This document shows positions 22,767 to 34,989 of a stretch of DNA of 64,000 bases, in pieces. Every line of letters starts with the position of its first letter. Position 1 is the first letter of the stretch. Origin of the DNA: Crambe crambe (taxonomy: Eukaryota; Porifera; Demospongiae; Poecilosclerida; Crambeidae); NCBI GenBank assembly GCA_963924555.1, contig OZ004595.1:1054001-1118000 (forward strand), given 5' to 3'. Below the pieces are notes generated by a model. The model ran no database searches, was not told the origin of the DNA, and saw only the letters and a list, made by a program, of their open reading frames with translations. The translations under genes were made by a program, and so were the position numbers.

Positions 22767-23023
22767 TATGAGTGAGTCTTGCAGTGCTGAGTCTTGCAGT
22801 GCTATAGCCTGTGATCTGTGTTCTTATGAATAACTACTAAAAGTGCAACTTGCTGTGTGATGTGGTCCATTTACATGATCTGATGGGGTGATCCACACTC
22901 GTGCTTATACGCAATACAACTGCGCATGTCCAATAATAATTAATTTTTAAAAGTGATCGGTTTGCCAATAATACAATGTAGCTAGCTATGGTTGTCATGT
23001 CACAGGGTCTGTAAATGAAATAA

Positions 23024-25848
23024 CTAAGCAGTTCCATTCTTCATGGCCCGTATGAGAGCATCCACATCATTGTCCCTGATGGCACTCCTACAGGCATTGA
23101 TTACACGAACTTTTGCTTTACCAACTAGACAGTGTAGACAGAAAAAAAATTTAAAAAATTAATTGATATTTTTTCTAATGTATTTAAAATCTTGCCTCTC
23201 AGTTTTCCTGCCTTTTGAATCGCTTGGTTGACAGTTTTAAGACAGTCTAACAACTGCATATGATTATTGCTGCGAATCTTGTACCCAGTCATTATGTCTT
23301 TATTCATATCATAAAGCTGTGCATATGCCTTCCTCATATTACCTCTATCGAGAGACAAATTTTAAAAATTAACTGCTAAAATTAACATAATATACTCTGC
23401 TTACATGTGGTGCATCATTCTGGCATCCTCAGCACGAACTATTAAATTTCCAATCACTCCAGAATTGTCAGCCATTTCTGCAGTCAACTGCTGTCTAACT
23501 TTACGAAGTTCATCCACTTGTTTCAAAATGTTCTTCAGATCCTCCATCTGATGAGGGAAATTTGCCACTACTGCTAGATCCTGTAAAGCATTAGTAACCA
23601 TGATAACTCATCTCTCTCGTAATAATACGTATAACTTAGATAGCTTACTTCAATAGATAAGAATGAAGCTAAAGATTGTATAAGATCACCAGCTAGATCC
23701 ATATCATCTGTCTTGATAACAGTCTTTCAAGGGAATGAACAGAACAAGCATTAAAGTTATTATATGGGCTATCAGTGGGAAATTCGCTATGCCTGTTGTT
23801 TTGTCGAGTGAAAGGAAGTTGTCTACAGAGGAACCGCTCTATAGTGGCCACCATTGGGGAATGAAGTAATGAAGTTATAGAGGAGTGTTCCTATTGTTGT
23901 TATTGTTTTTTTTTGTTTTTTTTTTCAAAGTACTAGACTGAACAGTGATGCAGTCGGGACTGTGACCATAATAGGCAAGGTGGCCATTATGAGGGGTTTC
24001 ATTGTAGCTAGCTAAGGCATCATCAGTGCAAAAAATTTCCCACATCAGTAATGTAGTGTCCTACCATGCCATCCTCGGCAGGCACCATGGAAATAATGAG
24101 AGGAGTGTTGGTTCGCAAGGACATGTAGGCAAGATGAAGCTTGGGAGATGTAGCCGAACCTTCCGCAGGAGTATACAAAAAGCTTTCATTCATCCATGAT
24201 AGAACCTATAAAATTGATAAAGAAAGCCATGCAAAGTGGTGGCTAACCTCGCGAAATAATTATTGAGGTGCTGTAAACAATTATGCGCATGCGTGGAGTG
24301 GAAACGCTATTCTCTCCAGCCCCACCCCAAAGAGTGGGCGTTCATATTAGCGTTGCGCAGTGCCTACGCTGTGGTCGTGTACTGCGCAACTATAAAATGC
24401 ATGAGCTGAAGATGGCAGTGCTTAATTTTCCAACCTTTTGGAAAACAACTGGCCTAGTAACTCACCAGCACCACCACCAGAAGTTCAAGCAACGCAGCCA
24501 GCCTAAAAGTCTGAATGATCCTTCCAAGAAGATAAGTCTATCACCATGGCTATCAATAAAACCACCTACCGGCAAATGGTGCAGACTGCACTGAAAAGTT
24601 CATCAGGAGGAGCCAACGTAAAACAAATCAAGAAATATGTTTTCACTCACTTTCAAGTAAAGAAGGGATTCCAGAGTTGGGTAACTCACGTACTCAAACA
24701 GATGGTGAGGAAAGGAGAGGTTAAGAAGGTCGGTCGCGGCAAGTACTACTTGGATAAGATCCCTTCCGGGAAGCGCAGGGGCCTCAGTCGCGTGAGGAGA
24801 TCTACTTCGAGGAGGAGAAGGAAGGGGAGAAAGGGAAGGAGGAGGAGAAGAAAGGGGAGGAAATCCAGAGGGAAATCGAGGAGCCGTCGTCGTCGAAGCA
24901 GTCGTCGTCGCCGACGCAGGGGCCGAAAAAGTGGCTCAAGCACGGAAGCAGGAGAGGAGACCCCCGTAAAAACCAGAAGAAGACGCCGTTATCGACGATC
25001 GAAATCCGGCACAAGGCGCTCCAGAAGGAGAAGCAGGAAGAGGAGTGCTTCAAGTGCGAGAAGAAAGGGTGCACGTCGTGCCAGAAGACGCCGGAGGAGA
25101 TCTTCAAAACGACAAAGACGCTCTGGGAAAAGGCGAAGGAGATCCAGCAGGAAGCAAAAAAAAACCGGAACGAAAGGTCGAAGAAGGAGGATGAAACTGA
25201 AGGTAGCATGGTAACCAAGAAGAACACCTGAACTTCCCCACTTGTGACTCATGACTATTAAGTGATGACATTTTGTGATTCATTATGATTGATTTTTGAC
25301 GATATTTTGAATGGATCAGTATTCTTAAAGTGTGAATAAATGTAGTGGCTATTTAATAATAATTGCATAAAGCTTACCCTTTCAAGCCGCTCGTGGAGAT
25401 TGAAAACAACAGAGCCCTCTGGTTCTGGAGCAGCGTTCAACCCGCATGGCGTGTAGAGAGAAAAACGAGGGAGAGGTCTTGTCGCTTCGAACACGTGGAA
25501 CTGAGCGCAAGTTGGTTGACCCACATAAGCCTTAATGTTGAGGTCTAGAGGTGCATCTTTTTCATGGTAGAGTGGGACCTTGATTGTGTTGCAAGTCTTG
25601 CTGGCAATAGGATGTCTACAAAAGGAAGGGGATGCAATTTGAACCGACAAAGTGAATATTATGATTTCATTCATTGCTCACACAATATGACTCTCTCCTT
25701 CAAAGAGACTCTCGGCAAATATCACTGCAGCTCTGAGGATTGTGTCTGAATGGGATTATGGGAACTCAATATTACTGAGACATTGCTTAAATCAGACTCT
25801 TACTATTGTTAGTTTCGATGGATAGTTCTATATGAGCCTATGGTGGGA

Positions 25849-25911
<63 letters not shown>

Positions 25912-26210
25912 TTCACCTCGTGCAATTACCTAGCCAGTTTCTACTCAAAAGCATGTGATTACCTATTAGCCAACAATCCATTTAGATAAGCCTAGCTCCA
26001 GTTTCTACTCAAAAGCATGTGATTGCTTATTAGCCAACAATCCATTTAGATAAGCCTAGCTCCTACAACTCAAAAATGTAAATCAAGCTAGCCTACCACC
26101 TTCAGAAACATCGTTACTATGGCTAGTCTACACATGTGCAGATGTAGGAGTGCAATTATAAATACGAGTGCAATTAGGGATTGATTGCATCGGGAAAATG
26201 TATTAGTAAA

Positions 26211-26259
<49 letters not shown>

Positions 26260-28222
26260 CTCATGCAATTATACCCAAATTGCACTCAAAAGCATGTGAT
26301 TACCTATACTGTAATAATAATAATAATAATAATAATAATGGCTCACAAGATTTTTCTGACCACCAGTCTCTTTTGCTGGACATGCAGTGAACTCTGTCTT
26401 GAGGAGTGTACCAGCAGGAATCATACCCATTGTATCCTCTTGCAAATTAGCACCATCCGATACTGTCATCTGAAACAAAAAAGTCACTTTCTACCTTGAT
26501 AGAGGGGTAGTAGTCTCATACTTAGAATTTAACTTACCTGCTCACTAATCTCAAAATTTTTCAACTCCATAGTTAGCTCCTGTATAAATGTATAGCTGTC
26601 AATCATTCTTGAGTGGAATTTTTCCCTTACATGTTTTTTCTTTTGTAGTTCTTCTAGTGCTCTGAATTCATCTAATTGTTGACCTGCAACTGCTGTCAAG
26701 TTTGATTCCATCAATGATGGGGGCAAGTAACCCCTGACCTCCCCATCCACAGAACAGCAAATCATTTCCTCTTTCCCACTTTGCCGGTAATCAGCCTAAA
26801 AGGGATGTGGTTGGAATAAATACACACCACTATGGCAACACGACTTTTTACAGTTGGTAAAGGGTCAGTAAAACAACAAACGAAACCCACCTGCATTAGT
26901 CCAGCAATATGTGAAGTATAGGAATCCTTGTAGATGATATTTCCAGTCTGAATGCTTCGGATGTCCAGCTTCCCACTAGACCAACCAGTGGCCAGATCAG
27001 GAATCCCATCACCAGTCATGTCATAGGCATGCATACACATTGGTTGGCTCTTGGACTAATGGGTAAAGGGTTGACTAGGTTAAAAGAGATCATGCAATCT
27101 TTGTATTCAAACTTTATATTCTTGACCTATTTATTATAAAGATCACTTCAATAAAGGTTATTGAACTAATATACCTTGACTCTAAAAAACCTCTTGTCTC
27201 CTCCATATACACCCACAATCCCATTGATGAGGGCATAAGCAAACTTGTTCTCACAGAGAGAGCACAAGCAAATCACAGGATCAGCCTCAGATAATTCTAC
27301 AATTATTAGAAAGTTGTGAGGAATAGAGAGATCTAGAGAAGGAGAAAGTTAAGTTGACCCACCTGTTAATAACTCATCATGCTGGAAAATTCTTATTTCA
27401 TAGTCTTCGGATCCAACAAGGAGTTCATTCTGTCCATCCATGTTGAAGTCCACAAGTGCAAGTGAGCACACATTGTCACCTGTCACCTATACAAAGTCAG
27501 TACATGCATATGTATTGAAAAAAAAAGCAACTTGGAAATGTGTTGCATGTGACTCACAGTCCAATACTTATCTTCACCCTCATGGTCAAAGCCATGGATA
27601 GCACAGTTTCCTCCCACTATAGCCAAAGGTTCACTTTCATTTGCTACATGCCCTATAAGAACTGCATTGGCTCCATCTGGGAGCTGATGGGCATTAAATA
27701 GAAAAAGAGTATAAAAAAAAAGTGGGCGTTTAAAAGATAAATCACATACGTACATCTTTGTAAAATAGCTCTTTGTTTTTTTCAACATCATAAGCCAACA
27801 AGTTGTTCTGTGAACCTATGACCAGGATGTCATAGCCAAGAGCAGGGTTCAAATTTCCAGCTGTCATTGCAGTGATGTGCTGTCCAAAGCTCAGTAAGGT
27901 TACATCTGATTCAATGGTGACTTTAGAGGAAGCAGTATCACCCATCCGACGGTGAGGACTATGTAAAAAAACCTTCAAGAGATAAGAGTTTAGTTAGAAA
28001 ACAAATAGAGATCACCTTTTAAGCCAATAACTGTGCAACTATATATTTTTATTTTTTGGGGGGGGTTCATAGCAACCAACATAGCAACAACGGATACTAG
28101 TTTACCTTCCCGCCATTTGTGGCTCCAGTCAGACAGGGGTACTTTCCATCATAGCTTCCCACAGTTACTAGCCTGGGAAAGACTTTTTGGTTCAGCTTAA
28201 GAGTGAAAACTGGTACAAGCAT
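23024..28222 (-). CDS. BBS2: Bardet-Biedl syndrome 2 protein homologue (BBSome subunit)
   Basis: A core BBSome subunit (beta-propeller, GAE-like and helical regions) that moves membrane proteins in cilia. Exon 1 is 28106-28222 ([18 protein letters not shown], then [15 protein letters not shown]), exactly 39 codons. Later exons read [100 protein letters not shown], then [17 protein letters not shown] (25378 onward), [14 protein letters not shown] (24205 downward), [30 protein letters not shown] and [14 protein letters not shown]. It ends MKNGTA-stop at 23024-23026. Order and spacing match animal BBS2 along the whole protein. One intron (24206-25377) contains a complete gene on the opposite strand. 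Confidence 0.95.
24388..24398 (+). promoter_or_regulatory. TATA-like box upstream of the H1-like gene
   Basis: The sequence aactataaaatg, after two GCGCA-rich words (gcgttgcgcag, tactgcgcaac), is the only good TATA match close to the H1-like ATG. Prediction by motif and position only. Confidence 0.4.
24546..25214 (+). CDS. Histone H1-like arginine-rich basic protein (protamine-like candidate), nested in a BBS2 intron
   Basis: An intronless 222-aa ORF, starting [20 protein letters not shown]. Residues about 1-75 fit a linker-histone winged helix: an '[18 protein letters not shown]' helix pair, then [17 protein letters not shown] and a VGRGKYYLD wing. From about residue 76 the chain is almost purely Arg with Ser/Gly/Lys (blocks such as [18 protein letters not shown]), interrupted once by an acidic patch, [10 protein letters not shown]. 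Somatic H1 tails are Lys/Ala/Pro-rich, so an Arg/Ser tail on an H1 fold instead resembles protamine-like sperm nuclear proteins. That role is inference. A TATA-like ctataaaat lies at 24390, about 155 bp upstream of the ATG, and aataaa occurs at 25335. The gene lies wholly within the 24206-25377 BBS2 intron, antisense to BBS2. Confidence 0.8.
   Translation: MAINKTTYRQMVQTALKSSSGGANVKQIKKYVFTHFQVKKGFQSWVTHVLKQMVRKGEVKKVGRGKYYLDKIPSGKRRGLSRVRRSTSRRRRKGRKGRRRRRKGRKSRGKSRSRRRRSSRRRRRRGRKSGSSTEAGEETPVKTRRRRRYRRSKSGTRRSRRRSRKRSASSARRKGARRARRRRRRSSKRQRRSGKRRRRSSRKQKKTGTKGRRRRMKLKVAW
25850..26340. repeat. AAT/ATT microsatellites and a short tandem duplication in a BBS2 intron
   Basis: (AAT)n at about 25852-25907, (ATT)n at about 26209-26255 and (AAT)n at about 26312-26339. 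Between them a 76-bp unit containing gcatgtgatt(a/g)c(c/t)tattagcc is present twice (about 25940-26065). Confidence 0.9.
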
Positions 28223-28330
28223 CCTTTCTATAGCTCTCCGTCACGTTTGGTAAGGGGTCGATCATTAACAAAGGTCTTGCTTGGTAAAGGGTAGGAAGCG
28301 TATGCTTTGTGTATACATACATTTAAATGA

Positions 28331-28370
28331 AAAAACAAGGCATAAGCTTCCCGTATATGGCATACGGAAG
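28331..28370. repeat. Interspersed 40-bp repeat, second copy at 59346-59383
   Basis: Shares acaaggcataagcttcccgt and ata(t/c)ggcatacggaa with 59346-59383 in the same orientation. The flanks differ. Confidence 0.8.
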
Positions 28371-28507
28371 GAACGTGAATATCGGATCGCGGATCGCAAT
28401 TAATTTAGCCATAGATACTATACTCCGCCGTAAAAATATCTAATAATTATAACGATTTAGCCCAATGAAAAAGGAGTCTGGCCCACTAGACTAATAGCTA
28501 GCTCTGA

Positions 28508-28654
28508 ATGCCATTCATAATAATTCCCGTAGGCCTTATAGTATTTTGCATCAAGCTTTGCATCCAAGCATACCGTGAAAAGAAAGCGAGAGATAGGGAG
28601 AGAATTAGACTACGGAGAGAAGAGGGGCGGGACTATCACACACTTTCAGCAGAG
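28508..28654 (+). CDS. Small single-pass membrane protein, first exon (partial model)
   Basis: ATG 28508 opens MPFIIIPVGLIVFCIKLCIQ, a strongly hydrophobic helix, followed by a very basic charged stretch (AYREKKARDRERIRLRREEG) and HTLSAE, ending at a GTAAAT donor. The last exon was not identified; read-through would stop at 28745. The start is 286 bp from the BBS2 start in divergent orientation, so the two may share a promoter region. Sequence around 29220-29340 repeats part of it (aagaagagaaga ggggcggg) as a decayed duplicate. Confidence 0.45.
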
Positions 28655-28759
28655 GTAAATAATATCATTATACAGTTTATGGCCTGTGATCCTTTCTCTT
28701 ATGTCGTAGGGCTAGCTCAAGTCAATCATGGAAGAAGACCCAAATGATGTAACTTAACT

Positions 28760-30130
28760 ATGTAGTAATGTATTCCCGCAATTTGTGTACAGATAGATGA
28801 TGTGTGACAGAGCTAACTCTATTTATAGCTATCTTTAGCAATTATTTCTGTTACTAGTGTAGTGTTACATAGATTTACTGAGTGCTATGCATGTGATTCT
28901 GCTTTGTGTTTGTTCGGGTTTGTGTTAAGTTGCTAATTCTCAAGTGTCTCTATAAGATTTATTACTGTGGTATCGTAGCACCAGCGCCAGAATTAGTAAT
29001 AATTCAAGAACACTTTTAGCAAATGGTGACAACTACTGACTGACTGAAAAACCAATGATACAACAAATTAAAAGGTCCCTTTAAGCACGTGCACACAGAA
29101 TGTAACTTACAAAAATTACAAATAACCACAAATACCACAATTACTAAGTCGTCTTGGGGCTCCCTCGGGTTTGGGACGTGATGTGTTTCTGATTCCATGA
29201 TGTTTTCTTACTTCTCCATGATGGGGCGAGAGCTAAAATTAAGAAGAGAAGAGGGGCGGGTCTTAGCTATCATGCACTTGCAGTAGAGTAAGAACGGGGA
29301 AATTACTTTATGTGCCCGTGATAGCTACAATAGAATACCCAAATATGTAACATTTTATTGTGTCAACACGTCTGGTAATGGGGTACAGTAATAGTGTGTG
29401 GTGCATTTTTAGCTAATTGTATTATGAACTCAGTGATGAACACTATTATCTCCCATTTCTCCATCTCCCACTAGCACTAGTAAATGTGGCCACTGGCTAC
29501 AGTATATGTATAGTTATTGTAGTGAGCACAGTATGGAATGAAAGTGGTACAATGCAAGGGGTAGTCTCACTATTAGCAAGTAGCCTCTGATAAGCTATTA
29601 ACAACCCCACATGATTCTTGGGGGTGACAGGACGAAAGCTAGTATTGCAGTGGACCAGACCCTTTCTGTAGAGAAAGGGGTGGGGCTCAGCAAGACTATC
29701 AGGAATGTGTATTCCTTTGCTGTCAGGGAAGGGAACACACATTCCTGAGTGTACCCTTTCCTGACACAGACTTTAAATTAAAAGGGTTAAACAGAGTATA
29801 AGCATCCTTCTTCCATTTTGACTTTTATCTCTTCTCCTTAGGTATCAATTCTCCATTGCTGGATAGCTTGGAATGTTGGACAACAGACTAAGCTCTTTGA
29901 TGTTGTCACTGGAGACTGTTCTCTGTCTTCAATTAGCTATAATGAGATGCTAAATTGCTAATGCTAGGAGCTTAGGGCTGAACTCTGATGGCACAGTCAA
30001 GCAGTAGACCTCTGTACCTTCTCTTCTCATTAATGTCATGTACATGATTTTGAATTTTTTTATGAATCTTTAAATGTGTAATGGTGGTAGAAATAGGAGA
30101 AGTAAAGTGATAGTGTGCAAGTGATAATTG
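28760..30130. other. Intergenic region, no gene recognised
   Basis: AT-rich with many stops. It includes a decayed partial duplicate of 28590-28760 at about 29225-29350. Nothing else could be supported on either strand. Confidence 0.5.
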
Positions 30131-30136
30131 TGATGA

Positions 30137-33100
30137 TCATGAATATCGACCAATTTTATATGTCTTTGGAGAAGTTTGGTGGGACCTTTTACGGCCAACA
30201 TCAGGAGAATTGCTGTCTACCTCATCAGGTAAAGGGTTGACAGAAGGACCTGCATAAGAGTACCATATACCAGTATGATAATACACACACTGAAAAATTG
30301 CTCACCTGCTGGTGTAGGCCTTGGAGGTGAAGGAGTAGTGAGGAGTTTTTCTGCAAAATAAATTTATCAAGTGTTAGTAATTTTGTCTGTGCTCACGTCA
30401 CCTTTCCTGACTTTGGAGGCAATAACCATGTGACCAGTTCTTTCAAGAGCTGTGGCCAGACTAGTCCAGCTGGGAAGACCACATTCGTTGTCTCCCCTCA
30501 ACCATGCAGCTATGACATCTTCAGGAAACATATTCATGCCTTTGAGTTTGGTGAACGACAATCCGAGAGCTATCCCCAGTCTGATCACTTCTTCTCTGTC
30601 CATGTCTTTCAAGTACTCACTAGCTGCAGGAAGAGCAGTCATCCCAAGAGAGCCAGAAGTGGCTATAAGAACATAATTAATATTTGGGCTAGTGGCACAA
30701 TTAGTGATATACCTACCTTTTGATGGTGTAGAGGGTTCTATTCCCAGCCACTGGTAGTGATGTTCTTCCAAAGCTCCACCCTTCCCAGTGTGGACTTCAC
30801 AACATCTGTAATATTTCTTTCCAAATGTTTTCTTCACACTAGCCAAGTGATAGGTAGCATATGAGTCACACGGGCAGAAGAAATTCTCACTGTACGATGC
30901 ACTACAAATGTGGCGTTTCTTCATCGATTGCTTGATGGCCTCTTTGATCCCTTGTCGTACGATTCTGCACACTTCGGGCATCATGGACGGGTCTTCTTGC
31001 ATACCTTCCTGCAGCTCCACATGAACCTCAAAGTGACTGGAGTGGTCAATAAGAGTGACCACCACTGATTCCACATTGAAGCTGATCACATTTCGGAAGA
31101 GTTGGCCTTTTTCAAACAAGAACATCCATGGAGAAGGCCATTGATTATTGCTTGAAGTCAGAAAGGCAATGGAGGAAGAAAAAAGTCCCAAGGGGGCATA
31201 CCCAGAAAATGATATGATCAGGCACGTCTTGGTTGGTCGCTGGATGAGCTTCAGATCTTTAATATCGAGCAGGGCAGGCATGAAAAAGCTATCATCATGC
31301 TCAAAACGAGTGAAAATGAGCAGGTCTTCAAAGATCTTGGCCAAAGTGCAATGATCGTAAAGATTTTGCACGAAGCCTTCGGGAAACTCTTTAAGCATGG
31401 GTAAGGTCACCCTGCCACGCATGTGGAATCTAATCCAGTCCCCTCCCACATCTGCCTCAAGTTTTGTAGGGGTTAAACCTCTCAAGCTGTAGCTTTTCTC
31501 TATCAGCTCGTTCACCTTGTTGAGGAGGATGTTGGGGTCACAGAATATGACCTCTTCGGCACACTCTGGGAAGTGTTGGATGAGGTTGAGGCTATCCAGA
31601 TGATGGATGGCAGTTCTGGCCGCAGTCTCCTTGAATAGCAGGGAAAGCTTGGCAATATCCAAACATTCTTTGAAGCTAATCACACTCTCTTCTTTCTTTT
31701 CGAGTTCCAGTTCGAGTGCGTAATACTGCAGTGGGATGGATTGGGGTTGAGGTGCAAGACGCACTATTTTGTCTCGAATATCACCGATGATCTCCTCGTC
31801 CTGCTCCTCAGGTGATTTAGCATTCAAAGGAAAGATGCACCTATTTCCATAGTAGATCAAATCTTCTGAGATGGCTGAGTCAGGATTTGGTCCTTTATGC
31901 AAGATATCCCTGAGAATCTTCTCTTTTTCATCACGTGTTTCAGAACACTTGTTCTCTTCGTCTTGATGAGTTCCCAAGACGAGAATCTTCGGACGAGTTG
32001 GGGCCTGATCCTTCAGAGGAGAAGTGGAAGGGAGGGAAGAAATGGTCTGGACACAGTGCTGGAAGATCTCCTTGTGGCTCATGGGGAAAGGATAAGGCTC
32101 ACCCAGTGGCTTTCCACCTTTGTAGTATTCAATCTGTGGCTTATCGTCCAGCCGATCTGAGAGCCTGAAGACAAAGATACCTAAAGTGGTGTTTCTGATG
32201 AAAGCTGTAAGGAGCTCGTGGAACTGAGGCTGCCCTCCACTATCTATCAGATAGATCCAAGTCATCTTCAGCAATTTACCTTCCTTGGAACGACCTATCA
32301 ACTGAAGGACGGTAGTTCTAGCTGTAGAGTAGCTTGCATCAGCAGAACTGGTCGAATGAGAACCTGATCCATTATTGGAACGACGAGATGCATGTGGAGG
32401 GGAAACAGAAGCAGTGAACTTCTCAATTCCTGAGGTTATGGCATCGGCAAGAAGTTTCATCAGTTCTTTTGGTCCGACCACTTCCCAAACTATGTTGTTT
32501 TTGAGATCTGTTGTGCCCAACCTCTGACAGTTGACCCTCTGGGCTTTCTCGACCACTCCTGTACTGTTTCGGATGAGAGAAATAGCGACACCAAGGAGAC
32601 GAGACAAAAAAAGGGATTTGCCGACTCCAGCAGCCCCCACGATCAGGACCTTGATGATGATGGTCTCAATATGGCCCCATGTCATGGCCTCGTTGAACTG
32701 AATCAGAGAAACCAGGAGAGCAATCATAGAGTTCACACCCCACATGAATGATATCTGCATACACACACCCCCGCCATTAATTACACTTACCATTTTATCT
32801 CTGGTTGCATCATCTAGACGCAAGTCACTTGATGTCGGTTCTGTAAGGTAAATCATTAGTCTTTGACTAAATGAGTCATTATGCATGTACGTAAGTAATT
32901 GTCCATGCTACTAACTGATTGATTCAAGGCCAGATAACTACGGCCAAGAATCTCAATTAAAGCACACCATTGTATGTGTACATTGCTGTCAATGGGACCA
33001 CTTATTGTGGCTTACAGTACTCACTCTGTGTTTCTTTCTGGAGAGAAGAGTCAGGCTTCTGGGAAGCAGCTGAAGAGGGGAAAAAATTATTCTTTACATA

Positions 33101-34811
33101 ACAGTTTATGATAAGTGTTACAAGACATCACAACAGTCATATTCTGCTGATAAAATGATTATAACATAGTTTAAAAAATGCCAAAATGGATTACCACCTC
33201 CCTAACACTCTCTTAGGTAATGCTAGTAGTGACACAAAGAAAGAGTAGAATTTTCTGAGCAGAATGGTTCTTGTTTCAAGTCTATAGCACTTTCCCTTCA
33301 AAAGTTATGGCCACTCAAACATTTATTAATTTCACCTACTTTTAATTAGTCACTAATAATTAATTCTTACATGTTACTATTAATTACTAATTACACCTCC
33401 CAGCTGAGCGCACACTATTTTATAGCTCTGGGCTATTACTTAACTTGTATAATGTATCATTACATCATCTAATTAGTGCTAAATCTTTATACTTACAAGT
33501 AAGTTGCCCCAGGGCATCTTGAAGCTTCTTTATTTCTTTTTCTCTAACAAGGAGAAGCTTTTTCCATTCCTGGATCCATTCCTCACAATCCTTCACCTTC
33601 TTCTCAAGCTCAGACCTCCTTAGTTCACTTAGGGAAGGCTGACTGAGCTCCTTCTGAGCAGCAGACAATCTCTGCACACATGGAATACACACCAGGTATG
33701 GACTGGGCCACATGCCACGCCCTCATCACACCACTGCTACACTCATCACTCACCTGTTCATAGTGCTCTATCACACTCTGACAGTTTGCCTTCGACTGTG
33801 AGGAGTGAGAGAGAGAAGGTGAGACAACCATACAACCAACACACAAAGACAGCCATCATGCACCACAAAAAAAATCACCACACCCACAGCATGCGAGCTA
33901 TGGCCTCCAAACTTGGAGAACCTGTAGAGCACATCATGCTCTATAAGGTCATGGGGTCCATGAGTCACTAGACCCCGCCCATTTCCCTCGGCACACTTGA
34001 ATGGGTTGGTAACGGCTTGTAAAAAATTGAGTAGGGGTCTAGCATGCAAGGTGTTTGAGCTGTACACTCCAAACGTGGAGAATGTTCATTAAAAAGTGTG
34101 CTCAATATTGTCCTGGGGTCTGTGAGTCACAAGACTCCACCCACTTTCCTCGGCAGAGGTGCACTAGAATTATGCCGAGTCAGCATTTGGCCTATAAAAA
34201 TGGACAGGGGTCTAGTAGGCACACAAGCCGAGGTGTGTTGACAATCTGTATTAAACATTGGGGCCCACATGCTGGAGGTAACTGCTTTAAGGTTGGGTAG
34301 TCCAGCATTCCAATAAGCAACCCATCCCTGCATACAAGCACCCTTCATCTTTGACAGGCCTAAGGTGCTTTGCTGTGACTGACCAGAGGGCACTGGACCA
34401 ACACAACATCACAGCAGCTACTTTCATGACAACTTACCGACAATGCATCCTGAAGCTTTCTCTCGAGTTCCTGTATTGGGAGGAAACATCTAGATAGTCA
34501 AACTATAAACTAGCAGTAACACTATCTACCAGTCAAGTCTAAAAGAACTTGCAGACCTAGCTAACTGCTATCTCTACTAGAAAGATAAATTGGCCAACTG
34601 ATAAATAGCAGGACAGGCTGTACATAACAAACAAACAGCTGCAGTTTTGAGGCGAATTAGCCGACCAATGCAGCTGTCCTCTCCAATATTTTAGGCGCCA
34701 TATAAATGGCATTAGCTATGCGTGTATAGTGAACAAGTTCTTCATCTGGATTTCTAGACCTACTGATGAACATGCATTACAGCTCACCTGTTCGGATCTT
34801 CCCTCTGCCAT
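30137..34811 (-). CDS. Coiled-coil, Roc/COR-like GTPase and Death-domain protein
   Basis: A multi-exon minus gene. The likely start is MAEGRSEQ at 34811, followed by short coiled-coil exons (34438-34470, about 33783-33800, 33490-33680 with EKKVKDCEEWIQEWKKLL and REKEIKKLQDALGQL). A long exon block at 30717-32860 carries a Ras-like GTPase: P-loop VGAAGVGKS, switch DSGGQPQFHELL, G4-like GTHQDE and G5-like LNAKS. A COR-like region follows (ALELELEKKEE, then FCDPNILLNKVNELI). After it come a Cys-rich patch and a Death domain (MDREEVIRLGIALGLSFTKL, WLRGDNECGLPSWTSLATAL). Two in-frame mini-introns of 36 and 54 bp (about 32757-32792 and 30663-30716) have GT-AG ends. Two final small exons end GRYS-stop at 30137. 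It is probably an innate-signalling or apoptosis adaptor (inference). The paralogue identity is not known. Confidence 0.75.
33880..34220. repeat. Two degenerate tandem approx. 165-bp repeats in an intron
   Basis: Shared words: ctccaaac(t/g)tggagaa, tggggtc(c/t)(a/g)tgagtcac, aggggtctag(c/t)a and ttcctcggca, spaced similarly in 33890-34040 and 34065-34215. Confidence 0.7.
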
Positions 34812-34989
34812 GGTACTGATACGTGAGTTAACAGAGGTAAGTACTCGCTCTGAAAAAGGAAACTATCAAATAAGGGCGTGGTAGATCAACCCGTGTTTGT
34901 GTTAAACGTTAGGATTGATCATGATAGAGCGCTATTAAAAATGCCACACCCCCTCACTAGCACACATCCAGATCAGTACCTTGTCTAAG

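Noticed and set aside
24746-25252. Minus-strand frames rich in Leu/Arg opposite the H1-like gene
   Set aside because: Shadow frames of the Arg-codon-rich + strand ORF. They lack splice or domain support, and BBS2 reads through this region only as intron.
29497-29742. 81-aa minus-strand frame in the intergenic region
   Set aside because: No domain, no splice context and no conserved features. Length is compatible with chance.
31148-32168. Plus-strand open frames of 68-87 aa opposite the GTPase gene
   Set aside because: Antisense shadows of the long GTPase/COR exon with no independent support.
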